Positions 53,334-62,975 of a DNA stretch of 64,000 bases are shown here, piece after piece. The notes under the pieces are model-generated. The model was not told the DNA's origin. It did no database searches and saw only the letters and a program-made list of their open reading frames with translations. Position 1 is the stretch's first letter, and the number at the start of each line of letters is the position of its first letter. The position numbers and the translations under genes were made by a program. The DNA comes from Sphingomonas aracearum. GTDB lineage: Bacteria > Pseudomonadota > Alphaproteobacteria > Sphingomonadales > Sphingomonadaceae. The stretch lies in NCBI RefSeq assembly GCF_003345355.1, contig NZ_QQNB01000001.1, forward strand, positions 558,001 through 622,000, written 5' to 3'.

Positions 53334-53413
53334 AGGCAGAGCTCCCTTATGAGGCTGGCGGATCGCCGGCCTCCTCGCTAACGCCTGCCAACACGAACCT
53401 TGAGGAGAGTTGA

Positions 53414-54130
53414 ATGCGCCCCAGCGGCCGCGCCCCCGATCAGATGCGGGCAATCACCATCGAGCCCCGCTTCACCAAGCACGCCGAAGGATCGGTGCTG
53501 ATCGGTTTCGGCGACACCAAGGTGCTGGTCACCGCCTCCGTCGAGGAGCGCGTGCCGCCCTTCCTGCGTGGGCGTGGCGAAGGCTGGGTGACGGCCGAAT
53601 ACGGCATGCTCCCGCGCGCCACCAACACCCGCAACAGCCGTGAAGCCGCCAAGGGCAAGCAATCCGGCCGTACCCAGGAGATCCAGCGGCTGATCGGCCG
53701 TTCCCTGCGCGCCGTCACCGACCTCAAGATGCTGGGCGAGCGGCAGATCACGCTCGACTGCGACGTGATCCAGGCCGATGGCGGCACGCGCACCGCGTCC
53801 ATCTCCGGCGCCTGGGTGGCGCTGCGCCTCGCGATCGACGGGCTTTTGGCGGAGGGCAAGCTGACCGCCGACCCGCTGACGCAGAAGGTGGCGGCGGTGA
53901 GCTGCGGCATCCACCAGGGAACGCCGGTGCTCGACCTCGATTACATCGAGGACTCGGCGGCCGATGCCGATGCCAATTTCGTGCTGCTGGAAAACGGCAA
54001 CATTGCCGAGGCGCAGGCGACCGCCGAAGGCGCGACCTATGACGAGGAGGCACTGCTCCGCCTGCTGCGCCTCGCGCGCATCGGCTGCGGCGAGATCTTT
54101 GCCGCGCAGGCAAAGGCCGTGGCGAAGTGA
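53414..54130 (+). CDS. rph: ribonuclease PH
   Basis: The 238-residue phosphorolytic exoribonuclease begins [20 protein letters not shown] and has [40 protein letters not shown] and [20 protein letters not shown], all conserved in RNase PH. It trims tRNA 3' ends and initiates rRNA decay. GTGA overlap couples it to rdgB, a frequent pairing. Length is standard and no frameshift like that in E. coli K-12 is present. Confidence 0.97.
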   Translation: MRPSGRAPDQMRAITIEPRFTKHAEGSVLIGFGDTKVLVTASVEERVPPFLRGRGEGWVTAEYGMLPRATNTRNSREAAKGKQSGRTQEIQRLIGRSLRAVTDLKMLGERQITLDCDVIQADGGTRTASISGAWVALRLAIDGLLAEGKLTADPLTQKVAAVSCGIHQGTPVLDLDYIEDSAADADANFVLLENGNIAEAQATAEGATYDEEALLRLLRLARIGCGEIFAAQAKAVAK

Positions 54131-54780
54131 GCGGCCCCGACGAGGGGATCGGGGGCGACGCCCCGCAGGCGATCCGCAAGCTCGCCCCCGGCAAGCTCGT
54201 CATCGCCAGCCACAATGAAGGCAAGGTGCGCGAGATCCGCGCGCTGCTCGCGCCCTTCGGCATCGAGCCGGTTTCGGCCAAGGAGCTGGACCTGCCGGAG
54301 CCGGTGGAGAACGGCACCACCTTTGTCGCCAATGCCGAGCTGAAGGCGCGCTCGGCGGCCGACCTGTCCGGCCTGCCGGCGCTGGCCGACGACAGCGGCT
54401 TGTGCATGGACGCGCTGAACGGCGATCCCGGCGTCTACACCGCCAACTGGGCGGAAACCGCGGACGGCTCGCGCGACTGGAACCTGGCCATGCGCAAGGT
54501 GGAGGACGCGCTTGCCGCCAAGGGCCCGGAGGTCGGCCGGGACGCGCATTTCGTCTGCGTGCTCGCGCTCGCCTGGCCGGACGGGCATGTGGAATGGTTC
54601 GAAGGACGCAGCGAAGGCACGCTCACCTGGCCGCCGCGCGGCACGGTGGGCTTCGGCTACGATCCCGTTTTCGTGCCGCTGGGCCGCGACCAGACCTATG
54701 CCGAGCTGCCGCCGGAGGAAAAGCACGCGATCAGCCACCGTGCCGACGCCTTCCGCCAGCTCGTGTCGGCGGTGTTCTGA
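54127..54780 (+). CDS. rdgB: RdgB/HAM1 family non-canonical purine NTP pyrophosphatase
   Basis: The 217-residue protein contains [20 protein letters not shown] (substrate-binding SHNxGK), [20 protein letters not shown] (catalytic Asp), [12 protein letters not shown] and GFGYDPVF, the HAM1 signature set. It hydrolyses ITP, dITP and XTP to keep them out of DNA. The GTG start overlaps the rph stop. The N-terminal 20 residues before the core look variable, so a later start is possible. Confidence 0.96.
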   Translation: MSGPDEGIGGDAPQAIRKLAPGKLVIASHNEGKVREIRALLAPFGIEPVSAKELDLPEPVENGTTFVANAELKARSAADLSGLPALADDSGLCMDALNGDPGVYTANWAETADGSRDWNLAMRKVEDALAAKGPEVGRDAHFVCVLALAWPDGHVEWFEGRSEGTLTWPPRGTVGFGYDPVFVPLGRDQTYAELPPEEKHAISHRADAFRQLVSAVF

Positions 54781-54841
54781 GGGAACCCCGCCGCCGCGGC
54801 CGGGTTTCGCCGGGCGGGTCAACACAACGAGCGGGGTGACG

Positions 54842-56473
54842 ATGGACGCGCGAAAGCTCCTGCCCTCCTCCCCGGCGGGCCGATGGGCCGCCGGCATCGG
54901 CGCCTCCGTCGCGGCGCTCGCCCTGTTGCGCTGGGCCAGCCGCCTTCCCGAACCCGAGCCGGGCACGCCCGCGCCCGCCTTTGACGATCCGGGTGCCACT
55001 GCGCTCGGCAAGGGCATCGCGCCGCATCTTGCCGAACATCCGGACCTGTCGGGGCTGCACCTGCTGTCCGACCCGCTGGACGCCTTTGCCGCGCGCATGC
55101 TGCTCGTGCGCCGGGCCGAGCGCAGCCTCGATCTGCAATATTATATCTGGCACGGCGATCGCACGGGCACGCTCCTGCTGGAAGCGATTCACCAGGCCGC
55201 CGGGCGCGGCGTGCAGGTCCGCCTGCTCCTGGACGACAACGGCATCGCGGGGCTCGACCCCGTCCTCGCCGGGCTGGACGAGCACCCGAACATCGAGGTG
55301 CGGCTGTTCAACCCCTTCCGCATCCGCTTCCCCAAGTCGATCGGCTACGTTGCCGACTTTCAGCGGCTGAACCGGCGCATGCACAACAAGAGCTTCGTCG
55401 CCGACGGCGCGGTGACCATCGTCGGCGGCCGCAACATCGGCGACGAATATTTCGGCGCGGGCGATGCCGGGCTGTTCGCCGACCTGGACGTGATGGCGGT
55501 CGGGCCGGTGGTGCGCGACGTGTCCGCCGGGTTCGACGTCTATTGGCGCTCGGCCTCCGCCTGCCGCGCGTCGCGGTTGCTGCCGAAGCTCACCCGCCGC
55601 GAGCGGCAGCGCCGCCGGCTGGCCCACCGCGCCTCCGTTGTCGAGCGGGACGCGTCCGCGCGGCGCTATGTGGAGCGGGTGAAGGAGCTCCCGCTGGTGG
55701 AGCAGCTCGTCGCCGGCACCCTGTCGCTGGAATGGGCGAAGGTGCGGATGCTGTCCGACGATCCCGCCAAGGCGCAGGGTCTGGCGGAGCCGTCGGGGCT
55801 GCTGGCGGGCAAGCTGGAACAGGCGATCGGCACGCCGCAACGCGAGATCGGCGTGATTGCCGGCTATTTCGTGCCGGGCGACCGCGGAACGCAGATGCTG
55901 TCCGATCTCGCGCGCCGGGGCGTTGCCGTGTCCGTGCTGACCAACGCGTATGCCACCAACGACGTGGCGGTGGTCCATGCCGGCTATGCCCCCTACCGGC
56001 CCGCCCTGCTCGCCGCGGGCGTGCGCCTGTTCGAGCTGTGCGCCGAGGCGAGCGGCCCTTCGGCACGGGAGCGGCGGCGCGGCAGCCGGCTGGGCGTGGG
56101 CAGCAAGCTGCGCGGCTCCGGCACCGGATCGGTTGCGGCGCTGCGTTCGGGCGCGTCCACGCTGCATGCCAAGACCTTCACCGTAGATCGCGAGCGGCTG
56201 TTCATCGGCTCGTTCAACTTCGATCCGCGCTCGATCGACCTCAACACCGAACTGGGCTTCTTGATCGAAAGCCCGACGCTTGCGAGCGGTGTCGCCGACG
56301 CGTTCGACACGGTGATACCGGAACACAGCTACCGGGTGGCGCGCGACGCGGACGGCACGCTTTGCTGGCATGCTCCCGGTGGCAAGGCGCAGGTGCGGGA
56401 ACCGGGCATGTCGCCGCTCGATCACCTGCTGGTGCGGGTTGCTGCCGCGCTGCCGATCCAGTGGCTGCTGTGA
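54842..56473 (+). CDS. phospholipase D / cardiolipin synthase (ClsC-like) family protein
   Basis: The 543-residue protein has an N-terminal hydrophobic segment (WAAGIGASVAALALLRWASR) and two HKD motifs: HNKSFVADG (about residue 180) in the first half and HAKTFTVDRE (about 440) in the second, each followed by IVGGRNIGDEY or LFIGSFNFDPRS. The YYIWHGDRTG and LLLDDNGI segments fit the ClsC/YmdC type, which joins phospholipids to cardiolipin at the membrane. The exact donor is not visible. It follows rdgB by 61 bp. Confidence 0.88.
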   Translation: MDARKLLPSSPAGRWAAGIGASVAALALLRWASRLPEPEPGTPAPAFDDPGATALGKGIAPHLAEHPDLSGLHLLSDPLDAFAARMLLVRRAERSLDLQYYIWHGDRTGTLLLEAIHQAAGRGVQVRLLLDDNGIAGLDPVLAGLDEHPNIEVRLFNPFRIRFPKSIGYVADFQRLNRRMHNKSFVADGAVTIVGGRNIGDEYFGAGDAGLFADLDVMAVGPVVRDVSAGFDVYWRSASACRASRLLPKLTRRERQRRRLAHRASVVERDASARRYVERVKELPLVEQLVAGTLSLEWAKVRMLSDDPAKAQGLAEPSGLLAGKLEQAIGTPQREIGVIAGYFVPGDRGTQMLSDLARRGVAVSVLTNAYATNDVAVVHAGYAPYRPALLAAGVRLFELCAEASGPSARERRRGSRLGVGSKLRGSGTGSVAALRSGASTLHAKTFTVDRERLFIGSFNFDPRSIDLNTELGFLIESPTLASGVADAFDTVIPEHSYRVARDADGTLCWHAPGGKAQVREPGMSPLDHLLVRVAAALPIQWLL

Positions 56474-56477
56474 GGCG

Positions 56478-57041
56478 TCAGAAGGCGCGCTGGCCCACCA
56501 CGTTGCCCGGCGGGCTGTAGCGGCACACCAGGTAATCGTCGCGCGGCCCGCCGGCGAGCGCACAGCCGACCGCGCGCGAGGTGCGCCACACGATCTGCGT
56601 GTAATGGCCGACGTCGCGCCAGTTGCCCGTGCGGCTGAAATTGGGCGTGACCTCGTTCACGAACGACTTCTGCTCGTCCACCCACAGCTGCACCATCTCG
56701 GCATAGCTGTAGGCGCCGCGCGTGCCGGTGAAGAGGTTCTCGCCTTCCCGGCCCGGCCCTTGCGGCTGCTCGGCATGCTGGAAGCGGCCGGTGCGCGCCA
56801 TCTCCTCCGCATAGGCGCGAGCATGCGCGGCGAGCGTGTCGTCCCAGGCGAGCGGCGGCACCCCGACGATCGCCCGCGCGCGATTGTGGCCGGTCAGCAT
56901 CGCGTCTCGCAGCAGCGCGCTGCCCCGTGCGGCCGGCTCCTGGCTGGGCCTGGCCTCCACCACGCGCGGCGGGCCGGAGGAGCAGCCGGCCGGCAGGAGG
57001 GCAAGCAGCGGGGCGAGCGCAAGAACATGGCGTTTCGTCAT
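56478..57041 (-). CDS. CAP/SCP domain lipoprotein
   Basis: The 187-residue protein has a lipoprotein signal (MTKRHVLALAPLLALLPAGC) and one CAP domain with the four family motifs: LTGHNRARAIVGVPPLAWDD, HAEQPQGPGREGENLF, VGHYTQIVWRTSRAVGCAL and YLVCRYSPPGN. CAP proteins bind lipids or glycans, and activity in bacterial forms is unclear. It is divergent from hemW with 12 bp between the chosen starts. An ATG at 57053 would leave none. It converges with the PLD gene. Confidence 0.88.
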   Translation of the reverse strand: MTKRHVLALAPLLALLPAGCSSGPPRVVEARPSQEPAARGSALLRDAMLTGHNRARAIVGVPPLAWDDTLAAHARAYAEEMARTGRFQHAEQPQGPGREGENLFTGTRGAYSYAEMVQLWVDEQKSFVNEVTPNFSRTGNWRDVGHYTQIVWRTSRAVGCALAGGPRDDYLVCRYSPPGNVVGQRAF

Positions 57042-57053
57042 GGCAGCCCTCAT

Positions 57054-58223
57054 ATGCGCACCCGCATGCCCTCCCAACAACCCCTCGACGCGCCCCTTGC
57101 CCTGTATGTCCACTGGCCGTTCTGCGTCTCCAAATGCCCGTATTGCGACTTCAACAGCCATGTTCGCGACAGCGTGGACCAGGATCGGTGGCGCGCGGCG
57201 ATGCTGCGCGACCTCGCCTATGAGGCGGCGGCGCTGCCGGGGCGGCGGCTGGGCTCGATCTTCTTTGGCGGCGGCACCCCCTCGCTGATGCCGCCGGAAA
57301 CGGTGGCGGCGGTGATCGCCGCGGCGACCAACGCCTGGGTGCCGGAGCCCGACCTGGAGATCACGCTGGAGGCCAATCCCTCGTCGGTCGAGGCGGCGCG
57401 CTTCGCCGATCTGGCGAGCGTTGGCGTGAACCGGGTGAGCCTGGGATTGCAGGCGCTGGACGACGCGGCGTTGCGCTTCCTCGGCCGGGCGCACGGCGTG
57501 GCCGAAGGGCTCGGCGCGCTCGACACGGCGCAGCGCCATTTCGGCCGCGTGAGCTTCGACCTGATCTACGCGCGACCGGGCCAGAGCCTCGCTGGGTGGG
57601 AGGCCGAGCTGTCGCGCGGTCTCGGCTTCGGCACCGAGCATCTGTCGCTGTACCAGCTGACGGTGGAACCCGGCACGCGCTTCGCCACCGAGGCGGCGGC
57701 GGGACGGCTGGTGCTGCCGGATGGCGACGCCGCCGCCGACCTCTACGAGGCGACCCGCGCGCTCACCGGCGCGGCGGGGCTGCCGGCCTATGAGACGAGC
57801 AACCACGCACGGGTCGGCGCGGAGAGCCGCCACAACCTGACCTACTGGCGGTATCGCGACTATGCCGGCATCGGCCCCGGCGCGCATGGCCGCCGCAATG
57901 GACTAGCCACGCAGCGGCGCCGCAAGCCGGAGAACTGGCTGGCGGCGGTGGACCGCAACAGCCATGGCGCGGAGCTGGAGGAGCCGCTTGCGGCGGAGGA
58001 CCGCATCACCGAGGCGCTGGTCATGGGCCTGCGCCTCGCCGAGGGCGTCGACCTGGCGCGCATCGCCTCGCTGGGCGGGCGATCGATCGCGGAGATCGTC
58101 GACGAGGCGGCGATCGTCCGCCTGTCGACGCAAGGCTTCGTGGAGCGCGCGGGAAACCGGCTGGCGGTGCTGCCCGCCGGCGCGCTGCTGCTCGATGCGA
58201 TCCTGCCGCAGGTGGTGCGTTAG
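57054..58223 (+). CDS. hemW: radical SAM heme chaperone HemW
   Basis: The 389-residue protein contains LYVHWPFCVSKCPYCDFNSH with the CxxxCxYC that binds 4Fe-4S, SIFFGGGTPSLMPPE, LEANPSSVE, GVNRVSLGLQALDDAAL and the HemN-like C-terminal domain. HemW carries heme to membrane targets and is not a coproporphyrinogen oxidase despite old annotation. The start at 57054 or 57066 cannot be separated. It is divergent from the CAP lipoprotein and often neighbours rdgB in proteobacteria, as here. Confidence 0.95.
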   Translation: MRTRMPSQQPLDAPLALYVHWPFCVSKCPYCDFNSHVRDSVDQDRWRAAMLRDLAYEAAALPGRRLGSIFFGGGTPSLMPPETVAAVIAAATNAWVPEPDLEITLEANPSSVEAARFADLASVGVNRVSLGLQALDDAALRFLGRAHGVAEGLGALDTAQRHFGRVSFDLIYARPGQSLAGWEAELSRGLGFGTEHLSLYQLTVEPGTRFATEAAAGRLVLPDGDAAADLYEATRALTGAAGLPAYETSNHARVGAESRHNLTYWRYRDYAGIGPGAHGRRNGLATQRRRKPENWLAAVDRNSHGAELEEPLAAEDRITEALVMGLRLAEGVDLARIASLGGRSIAEIVDEAAIVRLSTQGFVERAGNRLAVLPAGALLLDAILPQVVR

Positions 58224-58236
58224 GGCGTGTACTAGC

Positions 58237-59448
58237 CTATTTGCCGAAGCCGCCCGGTGCCGGCGCCACGGTGGCGACCGCGCCGCCGCGCACTTCCTGC
58301 ACTTCCAGCGCGCGCTCGGCCACGCCGTCCCGGCCGAAGCGGAAGGCGCCGTCGATGCCGGAGAAGCCGCCCCGGTCGCGCAGCCGCTCCTCCGGGAACG
58401 GCCGGCCGACCGGCCAGTCGCGGGCGATGCGCACCGTCAGCAGCACCGCGTCATAGCCGAGGCTCGACAGGCGATACGGCGCGCTGCCAAACCGCGCCCG
58501 GTACTTGGCCGCATATTGCCCGTACAAACCGTCCGAGACGCTGGCGAACCACGCGCCGTTCAGCGCCGGCTTGGCGGCAAGCGAGCCTTCCGCGTTCCAC
58601 AGATCGGTGCCGAGGATATGCGCGGACGGGCTGCCGTTGCGACGGACGAGCGGGGCCGCCGCCGCGGCATTGCCGCTGCCATCGGCGATCAGCACCGCCC
58701 CATAAGGCGCGTTCTTGGCCATGCGGGTGACCGCGGCCGAGATCGCGCCGGGCACGCGGTCATAGGTCTGCAGGCTGACCACCTGCCCGCCAGCGCTTTC
58801 CACCGCGCGGAGGAACGCGGTGGAGGCGCGCTGGCCATAGGTGCCGTTGGGAACGAGGCCGCCGAACGTCGTCACGCCCTGCGCGCGGGCATAGCCGACC
58901 ACGCGCTCGATTGACTGGCCCGGCGCGGTGCCCATCAGGTACGCGCCGCCGCCGGCGGCCGAAACGTCGTTGGAGAAGCCGACGACCGGAACCGCCGCGG
59001 CACGCGCGATCGGCGCCACCGCGCGCACGTCCTCCGCCAGAAGCGGCCCCAGGATCAGACCATTGCCCTCCGCCAGCGCGCGCCGTGCCGCGGCAGCGGC
59101 GCCGCCTGCGGTGTCGTAGGTGGTGATGCGCACCTGCTCGCTGCGGGTGTCCATGATCGCCATCTGCGTCGCGTTGGCGAGGCTGCGCCCCACCCCGGCA
59201 TTCGGCCCGCTGAGCGGCACCAGCAGGGCGACGCGGTGGCGCTGGTTGTCCTCGGGAATGCCGCCGGTCACCGGGCGCGGCGCAACGGCGCGGGGCGGCG
59301 GGGGCGGCGCGCGGTTCGGCGACTCGGCGCCGCGCGGCACCACCGTCGAGCACGCGCCCAGGAGCAGCGCGCCGGCGATCGCCGCCAGCCGCCCGAACCC
59401 GAGCCGTTTCGATTCCGGCCGTTGCGGCCTGCCTGCCTGCTCTGCCAT
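58237..59448 (-). CDS. penicillin-binding protein activator (LpoA/LppC-like lipoprotein)
   Basis: The 403-residue protein has a basic N-terminus, a lipoprotein signal with lipobox LLGAC near residue 33, a proline-rich linker (RAPPPPPRAVAP) and a periplasmic-binding-protein-like domain (HRVALLVPLSGPNAGVGRSL, GLILGPLLAEDVRAVAPIAR, VPVVGFSNDVSAAGG, DAVLLTVRIARDW). It matches the C-terminal domain of LpoA, which activates PBP1A, without LpoA's TPR half. It is divergent from rsmI with only 11 bp between starts, an arrangement conserved with yraN and gshB in proteobacteria. Confidence 0.9.
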   Translation of the reverse strand: MAEQAGRPQRPESKRLGFGRLAAIAGALLLGACSTVVPRGAESPNRAPPPPPRAVAPRPVTGGIPEDNQRHRVALLVPLSGPNAGVGRSLANATQMAIMDTRSEQVRITTYDTAGGAAAAARRALAEGNGLILGPLLAEDVRAVAPIARAAAVPVVGFSNDVSAAGGGAYLMGTAPGQSIERVVGYARAQGVTTFGGLVPNGTYGQRASTAFLRAVESAGGQVVSLQTYDRVPGAISAAVTRMAKNAPYGAVLIADGSGNAAAAAPLVRRNGSPSAHILGTDLWNAEGSLAAKPALNGAWFASVSDGLYGQYAAKYRARFGSAPYRLSSLGYDAVLLTVRIARDWPVGRPFPEERLRDRGGFSGIDGAFRFGRDGVAERALEVQEVRGGAVATVAPAPGGFGK

Positions 59449-59459
59449 GAGACCCCCCG

Positions 59460-60293
59460 ATGAACGCTTCACTCGAGCCCGGGCTCTACATCGTCGCGAC
59501 CCCGATCGGCAATCTCGGAGACCTGTCTCCCCGCGCGGCCGACATCTTGTCGCGGGCGGACCTGATCGCGGCGGAGGACACGCGCGTCACCGCCGGCCTG
59601 CTGCGCCATATCGGCGTGAAGCGGCCGATGACGCCCTATCACGACCACAATGCCGATGCGGTGCGGCCGGGGCTGGTCGCCCGGCTGGGCTCGGAGGCGA
59701 TCGCCCTAGTGTCCGACGCGGGCACGCCGCTGATCTCCGATCCCGGCTTCAAGCTGGTGCGCGATGCGCGCGCGGCCGGCCATGCGGTGGTGACGATCCC
59801 CGGCCCCTGCGCCGCCATTGCCGCGCTGACTTTGGCCGGGCTGCCCACCGATCGCTTCCTGTTCGCCGGCTTCCTGCCGAGCAAGGCGCAGGCGCGGGCC
59901 GAGGCGATCGCGGAGGTGGCGGCGATCCGCGCCACCCTGGTCTTCTACGAATCCGGCCCCCGGCTGGGCGCGACGCTGGCGGCGTTGGCCGAGGGTTTGG
60001 GCGACCGCGAAGCGGCGGTGACCCGGGAGATTTCCAAGAAATTCGAGGAGGCTGTCACCGGCACGCTGTCCACGCTTGCCGAACGCTATGCCGAGGCGGG
60101 GCCGAAGGGCGAGATCGTCGTGGTGGTCGCCCCGCCCGGCGCGCCCGCCCCGGCCAGCGCGGAGGATGCCGACGCGGCTTTGCGGGAAGCGCTCGCCCGC
60201 CTGCCCGCAAGCAAGGCGGCCGGCGAGGTGGCCAGGCGACTCGGGCTCGACCGGCGGGAGCTGTACGCACGGGCACTGGCGATGAAGGCCTAA
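59460..60293 (+). CDS. rsmI: 16S rRNA (cytidine-1402-2'-O)-methyltransferase
   Basis: The 277-residue protein has the tetrapyrrole-methylase fold of Rsm[69 protein letters not shown] and [12 protein letters not shown]. It methylates the ribose of C1402 in the 30S decoding centre with S-adenosylmethionine. The start is fixed by the short gap to the divergent lipoprotein gene. Confidence 0.96.
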   Translation: MNASLEPGLYIVATPIGNLGDLSPRAADILSRADLIAAEDTRVTAGLLRHIGVKRPMTPYHDHNADAVRPGLVARLGSEAIALVSDAGTPLISDPGFKLVRDARAAGHAVVTIPGPCAAIAALTLAGLPTDRFLFAGFLPSKAQARAEAIAEVAAIRATLVFYESGPRLGATLAALAEGLGDREAAVTREISKKFEEAVTGTLSTLAERYAEAGPKGEIVVVVAPPGAPAPASAEDADAALREALARLPASKAAGEVARRLGLDRRELYARALAMKA

Positions 60294-60361
60294 GGCGAAT
60301 TGCAGGCCGCCCCGACGACTGATACCTTGTCCACAGTCAACGAAATGGGGGAGCCAATGCT

Positions 60362-60826
60362 GTGTCGATCGGCAAGCGTCTTCTGTCAGTCCTCGCGACC
60401 GTTGCCATGCTGACGCCCGGCTCCGCAACGGCCGAACCCGCCGGCAGGATCACCGGCATCGGTGGCATCTTCTTCAAGAGCAAGGACCCCAAGGCGTTGA
60501 TGGCCTGGTACCGGGACGTTCTTGGCGTCAAGGTGGAATCATGGGGCGGCGCGGCGCTGCCATATGACGCGCCGCAGCACCCGCCCGTGCTCGTCCTCAA
60601 CGCAGTGAAGGCGGGGTCCGACTATATGGAGCCCTCGAAGCGCGAGTTCATGTTGAACTTCGCGGTGGACGATCTGACGGCGTTCCTGGATCGCCTGAAG
60701 GCCAAGGGGGTCGCCATCCTCAAGCGCGACGACAGCGACGCAAGCGGCACGTTCGCGTGGATCGTCGATCCCGACGGCACCAAGATCGAACTGTGGGAGC
60801 CGAAGGCGGAACCGGCGGCGAACTGA
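60362..60826 (+). CDS. VOC (glyoxalase-like) protein with N-terminal signal peptide
   Basis: The 154-residue protein starts with GTG at 60362 after a GGGGGAG site and reads MSIGKRLLSVLATVAMLTPG, a signal peptide ending TATA-E. The mature part is one glyoxalase/VOC unit: GIGGIFFKSKDPKALMAWYR, LNFAVDDLTAFLDRLKAKGV and VDPDGTKIELWEP, with the usual C-terminal metal-ligand Glu. VOC proteins are mostly cytoplasmic, so export is unusual. It interrupts the common rsmI-yraN adjacency, which suggests later insertion. Confidence 0.82.
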   Translation: MSIGKRLLSVLATVAMLTPGSATAEPAGRITGIGGIFFKSKDPKALMAWYRDVLGVKVESWGGAALPYDAPQHPPVLVLNAVKAGSDYMEPSKREFMLNFAVDDLTAFLDRLKAKGVAILKRDDSDASGTFAWIVDPDGTKIELWEPKAEPAAN

Positions 60827-60905
60827 GCCGCCGGCGAGGGCGGCCGGGTCGCGCTTCGTGCGTTCCCCCTTGCTCGCCCGGGCCGCCGCGGGCACGCTTT
60901 GCCGC

Positions 60906-61280
60906 ATGTCCCATATTCCCCTGCCCGCCAGAGACCGCCGCATGGCCGAGGCCGCCGGGCGACGTGGCGAACGGCTGGCCGCGTGGTGGCTGCGGCTGAA
61001 GGGCTGGACGATCCTCGACCGGCGGGTGCGGACCAAGGACGGCGAAGTCGATCTCGTCGCCCGCAAGGACAATCTCGTCAGCTTCGTCGAGGTGAAGACG
61101 CGCAAGACGGCGGCCGAGCTGGACTTTGCCATCGACCAGCAGCGCCTCGCGCGCGTTGCCGCCGCCGCCGAGGTGTTGATGCCGCATTATGCGGGGCCGG
61201 ACGACGACATTCGCGTGGACGTGATCCTGCTGGCACCGGGCGTGCGGCCGCGCCATATCGAGAATGCGTGGATCGGATAG
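60906..61280 (+). CDS. yraN: YraN/UPF0102 family nuclease-like protein
   Basis: The 124-residue protein has the UPF0102 pattern: GRRGERLAAWWLRLKGWTIL, DRRVRTKDGEVDLVARKDNL and VSFVEVKTRK, which matches the Holliday-junction-resolvase-like E..D..ExK nuclease core (Glu in GE, Asp in VDLV, E-V-K). Its cellular role is unsettled. I start at the ATG at 60906. The ATG at 60942 is also possible. It belongs to the lpoA-rsmI-yraN-gshB neighbourhood. Confidence 0.9.
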   Translation: MSHIPLPARDRRMAEAAGRRGERLAAWWLRLKGWTILDRRVRTKDGEVDLVARKDNLVSFVEVKTRKTAAELDFAIDQQRLARVAAAAEVLMPHYAGPDDDIRVDVILLAPGVRPRHIENAWIG

Positions 61281-61289
61281 CCGCTTCTG

Positions 61290-61377
61290 CCGTTCGTCCG
61301 GAGCTTGTCGAAGCACCGCCCTTGTCTCTACCGGGCTGACAGAAAGATCAGCCCCGCGGCACGTTCGGGGCGAACGG
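61290..61377. repeat. REP-like inverted element before gshB
   Basis: CCGTTCGTCC (61290-61299) and GGGGCGAACGG (61367-61377) form imperfect inverted ends. The left part continues GGAGCTTGTCGAAGCACCG, a motif shared in part with the element at 8461-8564 (CCGTTCGT and GAGCTTGTCGA). It fills the yraN-gshB gap, so a transcript through both genes would carry the hairpin. Confidence 0.75.
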
Positions 61378-61388
61378 AGTTCTTGGCC

Positions 61389-62345
61389 ATGTCGCTTACC
61401 GTTGCCGTCCAGATGGACCCGCTCGAAACGATCAACATCGCGGGCGATTCTACCTTCGCGCTGATGCTGTCGGCGCAGGCGCGCGGCCATCGCCTGTTCG
61501 AATACACCGCCGATGCGCTCAACTACCGCGACGGCCGCGTCTGGGCCAGGGCGCGGCCGGTCACCGTGCAGCGGGAAGTCGGCAACCACTTCACCGCCGG
61601 CGAGCCGGTCGGCCTCGACCTGGGTCGCGAAGCGGACGTTGTGCTGATGCGGCAGGATCCGCCCTTCGACCTAGGCTATATCACCGCCACGCACCTGCTG
61701 GAGCGGATCGCCGGCGAGACGCTGGTGGTCAACGATCCGGTGAGCGTGCGCAACGCGCCGGAAAAGGTGTTCGTGCTGGATTACGCGCGGTTCATGCCGC
61801 CCACCCTCGTCACCCGATCGCTGGAGGAAGCGCGCGCGTTCCTGGCCGAGCATGGCGACATCGTCGTCAAGCCGCTGCACGGCAACGGCGGCAAGGCGAT
61901 CTTCCGCGTCGGCTCGGACGGCGCGAACCTCTCGGCGCTGATCGAGGTGTTCAACCAGACCTGGCGCGAGCCGCACATGGTGCAGGCGTTCCTGCCGGCG
62001 GTGGCGAAGGGCGACAAGCGCATCGTGCTGGTCGATGGCGAGGTCGCCGGCGCGATCAATCGCCTGCCGGGCGAGGGCGAAATCCGCTCCAACCTCGCGG
62101 TCGGCGGATCGGCGGAAAAGACGGAACTCACGCCGCGCGAGCGCGAGATCTGCGAGGCGCTCGGCCCCGAGCTGAAGCGGCGCGGGCTGATCTTCGTCGG
62201 CATCGACGTGATCGGCGGCGAATGGCTGACCGAGATCAACGTCACCTCCCCCACCGGCATTGTCGCCATCGAGCGGTTCGACGGCACGGACGTGGCCGGC
62301 CTGATCTGGGACGCGATCGAGGAAAAGGTGGCCGCGCGAGGCTGA
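61389..62345 (+). CDS. gshB: glutathione synthase
   Basis: The 318-residue ATP-grasp ligase begins SLTVAVQMDPLETINIAGDS and includes DVVLMRQDPPFDLGYITATH, VVNDPVSVRNAPEKVF, VVKPLHGNGGKAIFRV and GGEWLTEINVTSPTGIVAIE, all diagnostic for bacterial GshB. It joins gamma-glutamylcysteine and glycine. Length is standard. The DedA gene starts 5 bp downstream. Confidence 0.97.
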   Translation: MSLTVAVQMDPLETINIAGDSTFALMLSAQARGHRLFEYTADALNYRDGRVWARARPVTVQREVGNHFTAGEPVGLDLGREADVVLMRQDPPFDLGYITATHLLERIAGETLVVNDPVSVRNAPEKVFVLDYARFMPPTLVTRSLEEARAFLAEHGDIVVKPLHGNGGKAIFRVGSDGANLSALIEVFNQTWREPHMVQAFLPAVAKGDKRIVLVDGEVAGAINRLPGEGEIRSNLAVGGSAEKTELTPREREICEALGPELKRRGLIFVGIDVIGGEWLTEINVTSPTGIVAIERFDGTDVAGLIWDAIEEKVAARG

Positions 62346-62350
62346 ACTCC

Positions 62351-62950
62351 GTGACCGAGTTCATCCTCAAGCTGATGGGCGATGCCGGCTATTTCGGCAT
62401 CTTCCTGCTGATGCTGGTGGAGAACGTGTTTCCGCCGATCCCGTCCGAGGTCATCATGGGCCTGGCCGGCATGGGCGTGTCGCGCGGCAGCTTCGCGCTC
62501 TGGCCGGTGCTGCTGGTCGGCACGGCCGGCACGCTGGCGGGCAATTATTTCTGGTACGAAGTCGGGCGGCGGCTGGGCTATCAGGGACTCAAGCCGTGGG
62601 TGGAACGCTGGGGCCGCTGGCTGACGGTGGAATGGCAGGACGTCGAGAAGATCATCCGCTTCTTTCACGATCGCGGCGGCTGGGTGGTGTTCGTGTTCCG
62701 CTTCCTGCCGACGTTCCGCACGATGGTGTCGCTGCCCGCGGGGATGGCCAGGATGCCGCACTGGCGGTTTTCGCTGGCGACTTTCGGGGGCAGCCTGATC
62801 TGGAACGGGGCGCTGTTATGGGCCGGGATCGTGCTCGACAGCCGCTTTTCGGAGCTGGAGCGATATATCGGCCCGGCGGCGATCGCGACCTTTGCCGCGA
62901 TCCTCGTCTTCTATCTCTACCGCGTGGCGACGTGGCGCCCGCGGGGATGA
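62351..62950 (+). CDS. DedA family membrane protein
   Basis: The 199-residue membrane protein starts with GTG at 62351 and has the DedA/SNARE-associated motif set: VENVFPPIPSEVIMGLAG, LAGNYFWYEVGRRLGYQG and VFVFRFLPTFRTMVSLPAGM, then MARMPHWRFSLATFGGSLIW. The conserved Glu and Arg lie in re-entrant loops. Recent work on other DedA proteins supports lipid-carrier or phospholipid scrambling across the membrane. It is tightly linked to gshB. Confidence 0.92.
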   Translation: MTEFILKLMGDAGYFGIFLLMLVENVFPPIPSEVIMGLAGMGVSRGSFALWPVLLVGTAGTLAGNYFWYEVGRRLGYQGLKPWVERWGRWLTVEWQDVEKIIRFFHDRGGWVVFVFRFLPTFRTMVSLPAGMARMPHWRFSLATFGGSLIWNGALLWAGIVLDSRFSELERYIGPAAIATFAAILVFYLYRVATWRPRG

Positions 62951-62975
62951 CCCGCGAGCGCCCGTCCCGCGCCGC

